DNA from: Ciona savignyi
Lineage: Eukaryota > Chordata > Ascidiacea > Phlebobranchia > Cionidae
Reading direction: 5' to 3'
Assembly: GCA_000149265.1 (NCBI GenBank)
Contig: CH002834.1
Coordinates: 773,407 to 837,406, forward strand
DNA: 64,000 nt
Part shown: positions 1 through 12,203 of the stretch, piece by piece
How the letters are laid out: each line of letters starts with the position of its first letter
Position numbering within the stretch: position 1 is the first letter of the stretch
Notes under the pieces: generated by a model
Seen by the model: only the letters and a program-made list of their open reading frames with translations
The model's database searches: none
Told to the model about the DNA's origin: nothing
Made by a program: the position numbers and the translations under genes

Positions 1-309
1 TAGCCTATGCATCGCCTATCTATGTAAAGTAAATATTGCTAACAAACAATATGTGGCATAATTGCTAATGTTTCTTTAATTTGTTAGAACCCATCATGCA
101 CTGGGTTCGAGAAATGCCTGTTAAGTTCCTTGCCCAAGGACACAACCAACTATCAATCAGTTTTGAACCTACAATCCTTTAGCCGAAAGGTGACATACTA
201 ATCCACTAAGCTAAGTTATTTAGTAGAATATTTATTTTTTGTGGAAGTAATCATTGTTTAGTTCTTCCATTCAATTCCAGATATCAGGTTACATAATAAG
301 AGGGTTAAA
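1..309. other. 5' flank of the TRIM-NHL gene
   Basis: No gene is visible here. Positions 70-216 are a degraded minus-strand SINE-A copy, recognised by the 'cttgcccaaggacacaacc' block and the tRNA-like head near 200-216. A pyrimidine-rich stretch ending in AG at 279-280 precedes the first ATG by 29 bp. This may be the acceptor of a 5'-UTR intron or a spliced-leader acceptor, since trans-splicing is common in tunicates. The choice between these is inference. Confidence 0.5.
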
Positions 310-1020
310 ATGGACAAACAACTTGAAGGATTAGTGACATGTGCAGTATGCTTGGATCGATTTGTACAGCCCAAGATCTTGCCTTGCCAACATACCTTCT
401 GTTTGAAACCTTGCCTTCAAAACCTAGTTGTGGACAAGAGGTAAAAAGTTTATTTTTATTGATAATGGTTTTGATGTTTTTGTAGAACTTTCTGTGAATG
501 GTAAACGTAAGGGGCGTTTTTATATAGCAAATTATCAGATTGCCCCGCGGGTATGTAAGAAAGCGTAATTAGAGTATGTAAGGAAGGCAACAATGAGTTT
601 ATCTCACACCACCATTGGAACACTAGAGCTATTCCATATATGTTGTATGTTTAGTCAAGAAGATATAATTGTGTGTGAATTTTATTTAGAATTTTTTGAG
701 TGATCTAATAGCACCGACAATGTAAAGTTGCTTATTGAAATGTTTAACTAATACATTAAGTTCCCATGGTTCAGTATAATTTTTATAAAATTTAGGCTAA
801 AAACCAGTATTACTCACTGAATAACCACAATTTTCATTTTTGTTTCGATCTATCATACCAATTCATAACCCCAAATGTCACCCTCAGTGTAAGATGCCCG
901 CACTGCCGTAAAGTTCACAAACTTCCTAAGCGTGGGTTGATCGATCTGCCCAACAATCTGACGATCATTTCTATTCTTGATTTCAAACCGAAACCACTGC
1001 CGGATGAAAAAGTTTGCCAG
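310..1020 (+). CDS. Exons 1-2 of the TRIM-NHL gene: RING finger
   Basis: Exon 1 (310-440) begins at the first ATG and encodes the first zinc ligands (CAVC, then CQHTFC). Exon 2 (888-1020) completes the ring with VRCPHC and continues into the conserved stretch after the RING ([16 protein letters not shown]). The split falls inside the codon AG|T. The ATG lies directly upstream of the RING, as is usual for this family, which supports the chosen start. Confidence 0.88.
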
Positions 1021-4000
1021 GTAAAAAAATTAAGAATAATTTGCCTCACTTTAATGACTTGTTTTAACAACTGTTCGTTTTGCCGTCTTTTTCCGTTCCT
1101 TTGTCGTGATTTTGTTTGTTTGCCATTTTTAAATAATGGAGCAAAAACTGAATAAACTAAACTTGTTGGCAAAGAGGATATTCAATATTTATCCCTGTTA
1201 GTCGGAAAACGCACATAATGCTAGTACATGGGCAATCATTTGATACCCAGTAAGTCCCTTTCCATCAAGTCATTTGTTCAAAGAAACAACCAACTAGCCA
1301 GTGGTTGCTTTTCAAATCCACAACATTTCAGCTGCCGGCAAACCATTAATGCTCTTATCAATTAAGCAATCCTGCCATACAAATAACAGACAGTCACCCA
1401 ACAGGATGTGGGATCGAAACCGGTGATGTAAATTTACTAACTGGTGATAGGAGTATCTTCTTCTTTAATATCTTCTTCTTTAAACTTCTTTAATCTATTT
1501 TTAGCCAGATAGTCGCATAACCGTGATAAATATTAAAATTAAATTTATCATAAAAAGTTGCCAAAAATCATTTCAAATCAAAAATGCATTGTCCCAATTT
1601 AAAATGTTATTTAAAATAAAACAAGTTGTAACAGGAATGTTTAAAGTCCGGGTGTGAGCCACTGCTGTGTCAGCACTGTGAGAAGAAATTATGTGAGACT
1701 TGTTTCAACGTTCATTCCCAACAACTGATCCAAGCATTGATGAGGTCTGTAAATCAGGTCAGTTGCTTGTGTTGGACGGGATATTCATGGTTATCATTGT
1801 ATGTGGGAAAATCAAAAGTGGAACATTTAACGATCGTCACACTTAGCACTTTTAGTTTATGTATTGTTGTTAAACCCAATAGTTCTATGGATTTAATCAA
1901 TCTACATTCTCTATGTGCATTCGGAAAGGACATAATCACCTACCGAGCTGCTCACACTCAACGGTTGGTTTCGATCAAATAGTGATAATGGTAGATTGCT
2001 CTGTGATATTTTACTGGGTCTGATCCACAGACTATTGTATTAAATTTAACCGATTAAGTCAATTAACGTTTTTATTTAATTTTGTCATAGCTGTAATAAG
2101 TTTCTGTGATTTTGGTATGGTTTAGAATAAAAAATTTTTCTTAAGCTCTTTTTTTTTTTTTTTTTCTTAAGCTCAAAAAACTCCCCAATTTTGTGGTCTA
2201 AAAAATAAAACTAACAATTTAGTCAAAAAATGTTTTCATAGTTGGTATTGCACTGATCGCTTTATTTTCTGTAGTATATGTTAATAACTTTATAAGTTGT
2301 AATATGTTCAGATACGAAGACTCTTCTCCTCAATGTCGGAGATGATAACCAGCTTAGAAGAACGGAGGATTAAATCAAAATCTGCTGGCGATTTGGTTAA
2401 AGCTGATATTGTTAAGGTAAGTAAAAATCGGTTCTTTTAAATTTACAATTTGCGTGAATTACTTTGATTATCTTTTTTTAAGTTCAGTTTATTTATTTTT
2501 GTCCTGGTATTAAATAGCAGTAAGTAAAACAAATTATAAAACAGGAACTGAAAAGATGCAAAATGAGAATTTGTTAAAACATGACATAAAAAAGAAATTT
2601 ATGAACACAGCCGCTAAACCTCAGAAAAATTACAACAATTTGCAAACAGTATTCTTTAAACTATTAAAATAAAATGCTAAAGGAGTGATAAAGCATGAAC
2701 AATACTAAGGGTAAGCCTGAAAAATGTGGCTTTGAATGAGAATTGAACTCACTTATTAATTAATTCCTTAGAATTAGAGTGTACAGTCACTTATATCAAG
2801 TCTTGAATTTATTTTTCACCTGGGCAAGATTTTTCTTTCCCTATTTACCGTAATTGTATAACAAATTTTATACTTAATGTTTTGAAAGTATAGGATAAGA
2901 TACGATAGGATATTCATGTTTATCCCCAGGAATGGAAAAATCAAGGAGGTTAACACACGGGCAATTGCCAGCAATCGCTTCGCGCCCGCCTTCGGGTTAC
3001 TGGAGCAATTGCAGTGTGTTGTATATGATTCACACATTCGTTTAATTTAGTATAACCCATTATTTCGCTGGGTACAGGCTATATCTGTTAAGTGCCTTGC
3101 CTAAGGACACAACAGACCAGCTAACGACCGATTTTTTCAGCATCAATCCCAGAATATGTTGAAGTCACTTACATTATGTTCATGGTCAGGTTTTCAAAGT
3201 GTCGCAATGCATTAATAATTTATAATATAAAAATGTTGAACGGCATATTATAATCAACTAAAATTTTTTTTAATAGCTTTATCCAAGGACACAATGTGTA
3301 AAATAGTATCAGTCTGCGAAACATTAAACTGGTATGAACACTATGGTGACCAAACTACACTGGTCAGATTTGTTTACCGAAATTGCTTCATAAGTTTAGC
3401 CTTTCCAATCCATTCCCAGGCAATAGATCGATTAATCGTCCAACTAAACAACCGGAAACAAACTTTGCTTGGCCAGGTTGACTCGTACGTGAGCTCGGAA
3501 TTAAGGTGCGTGTTGTTATAATTCTGCATCACTATTTGTCCAGTTGATTAGATTACCTTGTTAGTGCTTCGCTTAGTAGCTAGACGATTGTGTTGCTGGG
3601 GAAGGCACTTTGTGGACATCAACTAAACCAAATGGATTAATGTTTTCTGCTATTTTGGAAAGCATGTTAAGAATATATAACTAATAATTTAAAAAAACCA
3701 GCAGTGGGTGTTACTTGGTGGTTACCTCTGTGTTAACGCCCCCTTAAATATTTATGATGTATTTTAAGAATTAGGATAGGATAGGATAGGATAGGAGATT
3801 CATGTTTATCCCTGTGAATGGGAAAACCAAGTGGGTTAACACACGGGCAATTGTCAGATCACCTCGCGCCCACCGTCGGGTTACTGGAGCTATGCCAGTG
3901 TATTGTATATGATAGACACGTTCCATCAATTTGGTAGAACGCATTAATCCGCTGGGTTCAGGCAATGTTCGTAAAGTGCCTTGCCCAAAGACACAACCGA

Positions 4001-7000
4001 CTAGCTAGCGACCAGTTTTACACCTGCAACCTTTAGATTGAAAGGTGGCGCACTTAACCGTTAGACCAACCGGCCGGACAATTACTTTCAATGCAATATC
4101 ATTGATTGTTATGAAACTTTCAGCTGTTCTGCTTGTGTTTTGCTATGCCGAATTACTAAAAGTTAACATAACATTTTTTTGTTAAAACATAACAACAATT
4201 TGTTTCCAGGCAATTAAAAACCGAGCAGGAAAACCTTGAAATGGAGATGGTGAACATGAGCTCACATTGTGAGAACGCTGAGACAAAATGCTCCAACTAT
4301 CTTGATAATGGGGGGTGGGTCGTATATTTATTTTTGTGGGTGGGGATTAGTTTATCAACAAGTATTGTTAGGTGCCTTATACATAAAGTTAAATATAAGA
4401 GTTATTATTACAGTGTTTGTGTTTTATTTGGTCGTTTATATATAGCGAGGCTTTATTGATAGAAAAATGTACCTACGCCAACATTTCCGTTGCCAATATT
4501 ACACATGGTTGTATATGGAAATACCTGAGTTTCTCAATTTTGTGAATTTCTTTATAGTTTGAATAGTTTACACAACGTTACCTTGACCACCCACAGATTA
4601 CAAGACCAAACCCTCCAGATCGAAGTGACAAGCCTCACACACCAAAGCAGGGAATACTTGAGGAATATCAAACTGATTAAATCCAATATAGAGGACAAGA
4701 TGACCAGGATTATTGAGGTTGGTGTTGTGAATTTATGTCAGTAACTGGTGGTTACCAACCTAAAGAGTGGTACAGTGCATAAAATTCAATTCTTTGCTAG
4801 TCGCCATTAATTAAGGAAAAAAACTACATTAGTTTCGAACTGTGGCCATAAGTTATCACATAATTACAGTAATAAAACATAATGATAGATTGAAAACAAT
4901 GTTTAAATCTTCTATTCCTGCCAGATAGCAAAAGTACATCCATCCACTAATCATGATTAATTTTTCCTACTTTTGGAGAATTTTAACAAGATAGCAGAAT
5001 AATTCAAACCCAATTACCCCTCAGTTCCACAACGAAAAAGAGCACAGGATCGTATCCATGGTGGCTAACCTGGGTGAAGTGATCCACACCACCCCCACCC
5101 ATCTCTCCTTCAACCTTGGGAGCAACTCAATATACAACGAGATCGAGATTGAGCGGACGATAGCGAGGTCAAGGAACCAAACGAATGATGATGCAGGTTG
5201 GGTATCAACATCAGTATTAACATTTACTGTCGCTTAGGATAGTATATTCATGTTTTATCTTTGAGAATGGAAAAACGCAAGTGCATTGTCACAAGGGTAA
5301 TTTACAAGTACGAATACACAATAAAGCATTTTCACATGAGTCACTATAATATTAGTTTGTGCCCTGTTAAGTTACCTGAGCTACGATAGCGTATTGTGCA
5401 TGATTAAAATGTTTTTTTCTAATAAGATAGTATAATCATGTTTTATCTCTATAAATGAATAAACGCAAGGCACATTGTCACAATTGCAATTGACAGCCAC
5501 GATTACATAATAAAGCATTCTTACATGAACAACCATCAGATTACTTTGTTCCCAGTGTCAGGTTACTTGAGCTACTACAGTGTGTTCTGTATTAGGTCCA
5601 GTTAAAATCACCTTACCAACCGACTAGCTAACTAGCTTGGATCCCAAAACATTTTTACTGAAAGTTTATGTACTAACCCACCAAGCTTTTAAACCTGCAT
5701 GTTTGCTAAAACTAACCATCCTACTGATTTTGTACATGACACAGTAATTAAGCAATTTTGTTTTGAGCCTGTCCAATTTATTAAGTTTTTATAAATAATA
5801 AACCAACACTAACAATACACTGTCAATACATGGAATTATGACCAATTTCACCTAAACAATATTCATATGTCCCATACACTCAGTTTAGTTTGGTTAAGGT
5901 AATTTTTAAAACATGTCATCTTAATGCAAGTTAAGTATATGTAATAATCCACATACCCTACCATCCACAGACATAGTAACAAGTTATATCCCCTCATTTA
6001 TCTCTCCATCCATATCACCACGTGGGAATGTTGATTCATCTATGAGTTCCTTTATATCAGGTAAGATTAAGTTTGCCTACAACCATGTTTTTTCTGCATT
6101 CAGAAGATTATAACTAAAACTTTGGAAACTAAATAGTTAAGCAAGCTCTAATGGGTGCATGTTAGTCCAGACGATAAACCAACGGTAGTGACATTAAAAC
6201 CAGCTGTCTGCTAGTTTATTGTTTTTTTATGCTAAACATTATAGGATAGGATATTCATCTTTATCCCCGTGGATGGGAAAACCAAGGGGGTTAACACACG
6301 GGCAATCGTCAGATCACCTCGCGCCCATCGTAGGGTTACCGGAGCTATTGCAGTGTGTTGTATATGATAGACATGTTCCTTTAATTTGGTAGAACCCATT
6401 AATCCGCTGGGTTCAGGCAATGTCCATAAAGTGCCTTGCCCAAGGACACAACCGTCTAGCTAGCGATCAGTTTCGCACCTTCAACCTTTCGATTGAAAGG
6501 CGACGCACTTAACCGTTAGACCAACGGGCCGGACAATTATGCAGACGTCTTCTGATCCCAGTGGTTTAATAGGTTTGCTTAAACTGTGGCAATATCTCCC
6601 ATCATAAGTAACATTGTAATAGCTTTCATAACCTAAGAGGCTAATACATAATCTCGCTAAAATGTAACAATTTTTTTTAAAGAAATAAAAGGTATATTGA
6701 ACTAAAATATGTCCACCCTTTTTTATTGTCATACCAGCCTCAATAAGTCCAAGATCTGTTGCCCCCACCGTATCATCCAATGTGCAACAATTACACAGCT
6801 GCCTAAGAAACAAGGGAAGAGTCAAAAGGTACCACCTTGACTTACTATTTGTCATAGGAAAATAAATCTTGTTTAATATCTAGCCTTGTTTATAAGAAAG
6901 TCAGCGCTTGACTGCATTGTAAGATGGTGTATGCTAGAATTTTTATGTTTATATGAGTGGAAAAATACAGGTAAGAAAACAAGCACAACCATGAAAATAG

Positions 7001-10000
7001 AATGCACGCTCATTGCTTATCAGATTATTTTTTGTGTTATTTGTTTGATATATTATTTTTTTATCTGGGGGATGTCAGTCAAGCCCCTTCCTCAAAGCCG
7101 CCTAAAAGATCCAACACTATTTGTATATTGTAACATTCATAACTCATCCCATCTAGCAAACCACCACCACATTCCAGGTGCTTTGGTACTAAAGGTGCCG
7201 ACATCTCGTGTTTGAACTGGCCCCGCGGTGTCTGTGTGAGTCCCAATCATCAAATCATTGTGGCCGACAGCAGTAACCACAGGATCCAGGTGGGTGGTTT
7301 TCTTCCATACCTGTTTTCTACCATCCACAAGAAAATTCTACCTTACACTATTGGTGAAGGGGTAGGCAGTGTACTTTCCCATGTACATTGCTTAGCTGGG
7401 AAATCTCCGGAAATCTGCACTTATGATTGTCAGACAGCTTGTGAGGAAAACCTGTATTGAAATAATTATCCACTGTTACTCTTGGATTACTTATATCAAC
7501 TGTTAAGTTGCTTGAGCTCCTACATTGTGCTGAGGTCATGTGTTGGGGGACTATTTTCTAATACTGCAGATCAACAACTTCACATTACCTTATTATTTTA
7601 TTACCCATGTTTCACCCAGACATTTGATGCAAGTGGAAGTCCAATATTGACATTTGGAAGTTACGGATCAAATGAAGGGGAGTTCGATTGTTTGGCAGAT
7701 GTGCATGTGACATCACAGGTGGGTGTGTGATGTCATAATGTGGTCACTTCATTCAATCCTTTGCTAAATGTGTTTGTATACAGTCTAAATATGGAAACTT
7801 GTTTTAAAAGACAATAATATTAGGTTACTAAACAAACTTTAATAACTACACATGGTCATGTGATATTCAAAAGTTCCGCTAAATCATGTGTCCCCATCCT
7901 AATTTAATCATTGGTTTCCTATCCAACGCATAATAAAATGCATTTTTACTACATTTTTCTATTTCTCATTTCCTAACTTTAATGTCAGACATTTTCCTTA
8001 CTTTAATGTTAGATTAAGGATAGTTCCGAATCTTAAACATTCGACTGAAAGGCGCTGAAGTAACCCACCAACCAATTCGGCCTCTCAATTATTTGTTATT
8101 ATCTTTCAATAGAAGCATTTAAAGAACAAAAAATAAATTATAAATAAAAATAAAAAACGACTTCATCATCATCTTTAAAATCGCTCCGCAGGGCTGGATA
8201 ATCACATCCGACAGATACAACCATCGAATTCAGATCTTCGACAGCATGGGTCGGTTCATTCGCATGTTTGGGCAGGAAGGACATGGTAATTATAGGGTGA
8301 TTCGCTATGTAATGGGTCCAGTGGGTTCAGCTCGGTGGTAGTGTGATGAATTGTAAGCAGGAAGGTTGTAAGATTGAAACCTAGTGGTGGGTAGTTGATT
8401 GTACCTGGGCAAGTGCGTTGCCCTTATCTAGTTCGTTAATAGGTTAAACCTAAAAAAGAAATACCTTAATTATATACAACACACTGTAGTCCGGTTACCC
8501 AATGGATGGTGCATTGGTAAACTTAGTAGGTGAGGTAATCTAATGATTTCTCTTGTGATAATGACACTTGTTTAGCAAAAAAAACATAAACATTTAATAA
8601 TAGCATTACCAGTTGACCCAAATGTAATTATAAAATATTAACTTAATATTAACACATGTCTCACCATTGACACATGTTATGTATAAAATATATTACCTTA
8701 AAATTAACATTACCTTGTACATTTAAGGTGAAGGGGACCTGAGCTACCCATGGGGAGTGAGTACGGATAATATGGGATTCGTGTACGTTTGTGATAAAGA
8801 CAATCATCGAGTACAGGTGGGTGGTAAGAATTAGTTGTATTCTGACTGGTTCATCTGGCGGTTTAGTGCGACGCCTTTCAACCAAAAGGTTGCAGTTTTA
8901 GAACAAGTCGCTAGCTAATCGGTTGTGTCCTTCGGCAAGGCACTTAACAGACAATACCTGAACCCAGCGGATTAATGAGCCGAATAAAAGAAGCCTGACT
9001 ATCACACATAACACACTGCAATAGGTACGGTTACCCGACGGTGGGCGTGAGGTGATCTGACGATTGCCCGTTTGGTAACCCCCTTGGTTTTCACATTCAT
9101 GGCGATAAACATAAATATTCTATCCTATCAAGCCTTATCGTCAGTGAGTTTTCCATTAAGTGGTATGGGGCAGCACCGGAAGTCAAAGGGTGATTAGATC
9201 AAAACCAGTGGTTTTTCATGTTGGGATTATCTTTAGATTTTATGGAAAAGTGTAGTATTAATAAATGCAAACAAACTTATTCAAGGTGTTCACGTTAGAC
9301 GGCCAGTTCATCCGCAAGTTTGGAAGAATTGGGACGTACGATGGTCAGTTTGACAGTCCTATGTACCTTGCTCTTACCAGTGATAATAAGGTGATTTGTG
9401 TTTTAAATTTGTTAATAATAATTCCATCCATGCTGTAAGTTTTAAATTTGTTAATATTCTATCCAATAATAATTCCATACATGCTGTCGTCAAAAAACTG
9501 TGAAAGAATATTTATGTTTTATGCAGTTATTGGGGAAAACACAAGAGGTCATGTCACACAGGCAACCTTAGATTACCTTTTTTGTAAATAAATGTTGCTC
9601 CATCCAGTTAAATGGCTTGTTGGGTTGGTGCGTCACATTTCAGCTGAAAGATAGTAGGATCGAAACGGATTGCCGGCTAGAGGGTTGTGTCCTTAGAAAA
9701 AGGACTTAAAATCCAATGAATTAATGTGTTGTACAGTATTGAAACTAAAAGCTTGTCTCAACATAATGCAACAAACTGCAGTATTTTCAGTAATCCGACA
9801 GTGGGAGCAAGGCTATTTGACAACTATCAATATGATAACGCCCAGTGCATTTTATGTGAAATAAACATGAATATCCTTTCGTCCCTAGATCATTGTGAGT
9901 GACAACGGCAACCACAGGATGCAAGTCTTTGACAAATATGGGAGGTTTCTGTTCAAATTCGGTCGTGAGGGTTCAGCTGACGGACAGTTGAAATATCCAC

Positions 10001-10616
10001 GCGGCGTAGCTATCGATTCGTATGGAAATATTATAGTTGCGGATAGCGGAAACAATAGGATCCAGGTACGAGTTTCTTCTTGTTAAACAAAATTCAGGTT
10101 AGGATTTTTTGCACCTCTGGTCTAGCCTGTCCAGAAGACCATTGCCACTTTTACTGCACACTCGTGGATGTATTTAGCTTGGTTTTAACTGATGTTAAAA
10201 TGATTCACTTGGAGAGTTATGACTGCTACACGTCTTCAGTGTCTTGTTTAAATTTATATTAAATAAGACATTGAATATAAAATGATGCCTCTATATAGTA
10301 GGTGAAATATGTTTGTTGTTAAAAAGCTTAGTGCTTAATATATTGTTCTGTTTATTAAAATCAGTACACAATAGAGTCCACAGTTGTTATACAACATGTT
10401 GTGATATTTCCAGTTTTAAAGTTCATTTGTTTTCTTTTTCGTTCAATGAAATCAAACCACCCCCAGATTTACAAACCCGATGGCAACTACCTCGCCAACT
10501 TTGGGCAGTGGGGGGGATCCCCGGGGCAACTGAAAGGGGCTGAGGGGGTCGCTTGGCTCGCCAACGGGGATATCGTTGTCAGCGATCGGGAGAACCACAG
10601 GATCCAAATATTTTAG
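310..10616 (+). CDS. RING/B-box/coiled-coil/NHL protein (TRIM-NHL, thin/nhl-1/TRIM32-like), 17 exons
   Basis: Probable E3 ubiquitin ligase of the TRIM-NHL family. Coding exons: 310-440, 888-1020, 1635-1757, 2312-2416, 3420-3505, 4210-4314, 4558-4717, 5025-5196, 5971-6060, 6738-6828, 7178-7289, 7620-7718, 8192-8285, 8728-8816, 9286-9390, 9889-10065, 10467-10616. All junctions are GT-AG and in phase, giving 2022 nt or 673 residues. The N-terminus is a C3HC4 RING ([22 protein letters not shown]), followed by a B-box-like cysteine/histidine cluster ([12 protein letters not shown]). A helical, charged stretch spans about residues 130-290, then a Ser-rich linker, then six NHL repeats whose blades end in motifs such as NHRIQIF. 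There is no filamin domain, so the layout is closer to TRIM32 and fly thin than to TRIM2/3/71. The RING spacing (FC..PC) also resembles thin. Orthology is inferred, not tested. Most introns carry SINE-A copies. Confidence 0.88.
2889..3140 (-). repeat. SINE-A copy
   Basis: In the plus-strand reading the tail (a GGATA-rich tract) comes first, then the body with 'ttatccccaggaatgg' and 'cttgcctaaggacacaac', and the tRNA-like head is lost in divergence near 3140. It lies in TRIM intron 4. Confidence 0.7.
3772..4077 (-). repeat. SINE-A, near full-length copy
   Basis: This is one of the best copies. Read on the minus strand it begins with a tRNA-like head at 4077 (GGCCGGTTGGTCTAACGG, resembling box A). 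A box-B-like segment (GGTTGCAGGTGTAAAAC) follows, then a body of about 200 bp, and it ends in a tail of ATCCT units at 3772-3796. It lies in TRIM intron 5. tRNA-derived SINEs of this architecture are transcribed by RNA polymerase III and mobilised by LINE proteins. Confidence 0.82.
5237..5690 (-). repeat. Two adjacent diverged SINE-A-related copies
   Basis: Two related units (about 5237-5400 and 5427-5690) both start with the GATAGTATATTCATG/GATAGTATAATCATG tail junction and contain 'aaacgcaag' and 'gttacttgagcta'. They look like an older subfamily (the same as at 15411-15640). They lie in TRIM intron 8. Confidence 0.6.
6241..6532 (-). repeat. SINE-A, near full-length copy
   Basis: It closely matches the copy at 3772-4077 over its whole length. 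The tail at 6241-6253 is short. It lies in TRIM intron 9, about 200 bp upstream of the short exon at 6738. Confidence 0.8.
6738..7289 (+). CDS. Exons 10-11 of the TRIM-NHL gene: linker to first NHL blade
   Basis: Exon 10 (6738-6828, 91 nt) is short and easy to miss because it lies inside a longer open frame on the other strand. It is required: exon 9 ends in phase 1 and exon 11 needs an incoming phase of 2, and only this exon converts one to the other. It encodes a basic Ser/Gln-rich linker ending GRVKR. Exon 11 (7178-7289) starts the propeller with [18 protein letters not shown] and ends NHRIQ. Confidence 0.75.
7620..10616 (+). CDS. Exons 12-17 of the TRIM-NHL gene: NHL propeller
   Basis: These exons complete a six-bladed NHL propeller. 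Successive blades show the F-G-x-x-G start, a P-x-G-V centre and a D-x-x-N-H/N-R-(I/V/M)-Q end, for example YPWGV...[10 protein letters not shown] and YPRGVAID...DSGNNRIQ. The protein stops directly after the last NHRIQIF, as is common in TRIM-NHL proteins. A variant polyadenylation signal ATTAAA lies at 10762-10767, about 150 bp after the stop. Confidence 0.88.
7985..8470. repeat. SINE-A head fragments flanking exon 13
   Basis: A minus-strand head fragment lies near 8035-8090 (the 'gaaaggcgctgaagtaaccc' region). A plus-strand body fragment lies near 8310-8470. Exon 13 (8192-8285) sits between them. Both fragments are strongly diverged. Confidence 0.4.
8843..9129 (+). repeat. SINE-A copy
   Basis: It is in plus orientation: the tRNA-like head at 8843-8900 is followed by the body and ends with 'taaatattctatcctatca'. 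It lies in TRIM intron 14, opposite in orientation to the copies upstream. Confidence 0.75.
9397..9486 (+). repeat. Short tandem duplication of about 55 bp
   Basis: The block 'ttttaaatttgttaata' plus 'aataattccat(c/a)catgctgt' occurs twice in succession, directly after the donor of TRIM exon 15. Confidence 0.6.
9500..9885 (+). repeat. SINE-A remnants, composite
   Basis: A degraded unit begins near 9500 ('atatttatgttttatgcag'). A second, plus-oriented unit runs from about 9615 (tRNA-like head) to 'aataaacatgaatatcctt' at 9878. It directly abuts the acceptor of TRIM exon 16. Confidence 0.55.
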
Positions 10617-11885
10617 TCAAAAAATTCAAAGAAATTTGTTTAACACAGCAGTAGATTGCTGAAGCTGCTAATGTATTGCGAACAAATGTGACTATTCTAA
10701 TACCTTAGGCTTACCTAATTATTATGTGTGAAATTAGAGCCTAAAGGTGATTGTTGCCAGAATTAAAATATCATATGCTGAAAGATTAATTTACCTATCT
10801 ATAATACCTTCCTTTTCTTCTTATTAGATTAAGTACCACCCATATTCACTGGATATATTTTTATCATAAATATTTGCCAGGGTGGCCAGTAGAGTGTAGT
10901 GGAATTTTCCCAATTTTGTTCATCTTTTCTCAATGAACACTGTTAGGGCTAGCGCTGTGCCAAGTTTAGACTAATATTTGTTGTAATTTTAAAGTGGGTG
11001 TGCTTTGTACATTCTTAAAACTGTAGATTTGGTGACACTGCTTTATCTTTTTTAGCCTTCACATCAATTTACAGATGTTGTTTGATCCTTTATTTGCCAT
11101 AATGAAACACTTGCAATAGAAACACAATCACAGATACAGGAAAACCTCTTAATCACACCCCAACAAAAAATGAGAATGTTGTATAAAACTTGTTGTATTA
11201 GTCTGATATATAATCCTGATCGTTTTAGTTCGTCGCCTTTCAGCTGAAGGGTCACAAGTTCGAAACTGTTCGCTAACAAGTCGGTTGTAACTTTGAACAA
11301 GTCACTTAACGGACATTGCCCAAACCCAGTGGAATGATGGGTTCTACTAAAATAAAGGAATGTTTGAATCATACAAAACACACTACAATAGCTCCAGTAC
11401 CGTTTTTACATTCATTAGGGAAAACATAACTATTCTATCAAGACCTTACTTATGAATTTTATTTGCTCGAATACATACTGTTTCAAATTGTTTCAACGAT
11501 TGAAATTAAACAAAAACTTTTCTCCTAAAATTTAAATGTATTTGTGTAACCGAATACCTATGTGTAAAGATGCCCTTATTTTTTAATTTACCTATTAACC
11601 GAATTGATATATTGCCTTTTGTATCACTGTGTTTATATTTTATCATCTTACACTGTACCGGTACTTTATCTTGCACTTTAGCCTTTCTGTACATAACTGC
11701 CTTCTATTAGCAATGTAATAAATCATGGTATTTTGGCAAACTGTGTTAGATTGTGTATTATCTGCATGTCTACACCCTTAACCAATAACCTGGACTTTTA
11801 ACCGGGGACTTTGCCCCTAACTTTTTATCATGTACCACAATTTGGGACCTTAATCACCCAATCTGGGGCTTGTACACCAAAACTC
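10617..11885. other. Region between the convergent TRIM and TSSK genes
   Basis: No coding gene is supported. The TRIM 3' UTR probably occupies the first few hundred bases, with candidate polyadenylation signals ATTAAA at 10762 and AATAAA near 11718. Positions 11224-11441 are a partial plus-strand SINE-A. The remainder is AT-rich and shows no structure I could identify. Confidence 0.5.
11224..11441 (+). repeat. SINE-A partial copy
   Basis: It has the head (GTTTTAGTTCGTCGCCTTTC), the box-B-like segment and the 'attctatcaag' end, but part of the body near 11400 is deleted. Confidence 0.6.
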
Positions 11886-12180
11886 GGCCGGTTAGTCTGG
11901 CGGTTTAATGCGTCGCCTTTGATCGAAAGGTTGCAGGTGCGAAACTGGTCGCTAGCTAGTCGGCTGTATCCTTGGGAAAGACACTTTACAGGCGTTGCCT
12001 GTACCCAGCGGAATAATGAGTTCTACCAAATTAAAGGAACGCGTCTATCATAAATACAACACACTGCAATAGCTCCAGTAACCCGACGATGGGCGCGAGG
12101 TGATCTGACGATTGCCCGTGTGTTAACCCCTTTGGTTTTCCCATTCACGGCGATAAACATGAATATCCTAGCGTATCCTA
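11886..12180 (+). repeat. SINE-A, near full-length copy at the TSSK 3' end
   Basis: It is a complete copy from GGCCGGTTAGTCTGGCGG to an ATCCTAGCGTATCCTA tail. Its tail end lies about 20 bp beyond the stop codon of the minus-strand kinase gene. The kinase 3' UTR must therefore run through this element in antisense or end before it. Confidence 0.82.
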
Positions 12181-12203
12181 AAACGAAATTCACAACTCGT
12201 TTT

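Noticed and set aside
6481..6855. 124-codon minus-strand frame between TRIM exons
   Set aside because: It runs through a SINE-A head and across the plus-strand exon 6738-6828, which is required by reading phase. No domain is visible.
7193..7195. Alternative acceptor for TRIM exon 11 (AAAG at about 7190-7193)
   Set aside because: It would join exon 9 directly in phase but remove the FGTKG motif that starts the first NHL blade. Exon 10 plus the acceptor at 7176-7177 gives a complete blade and a consistent phase.
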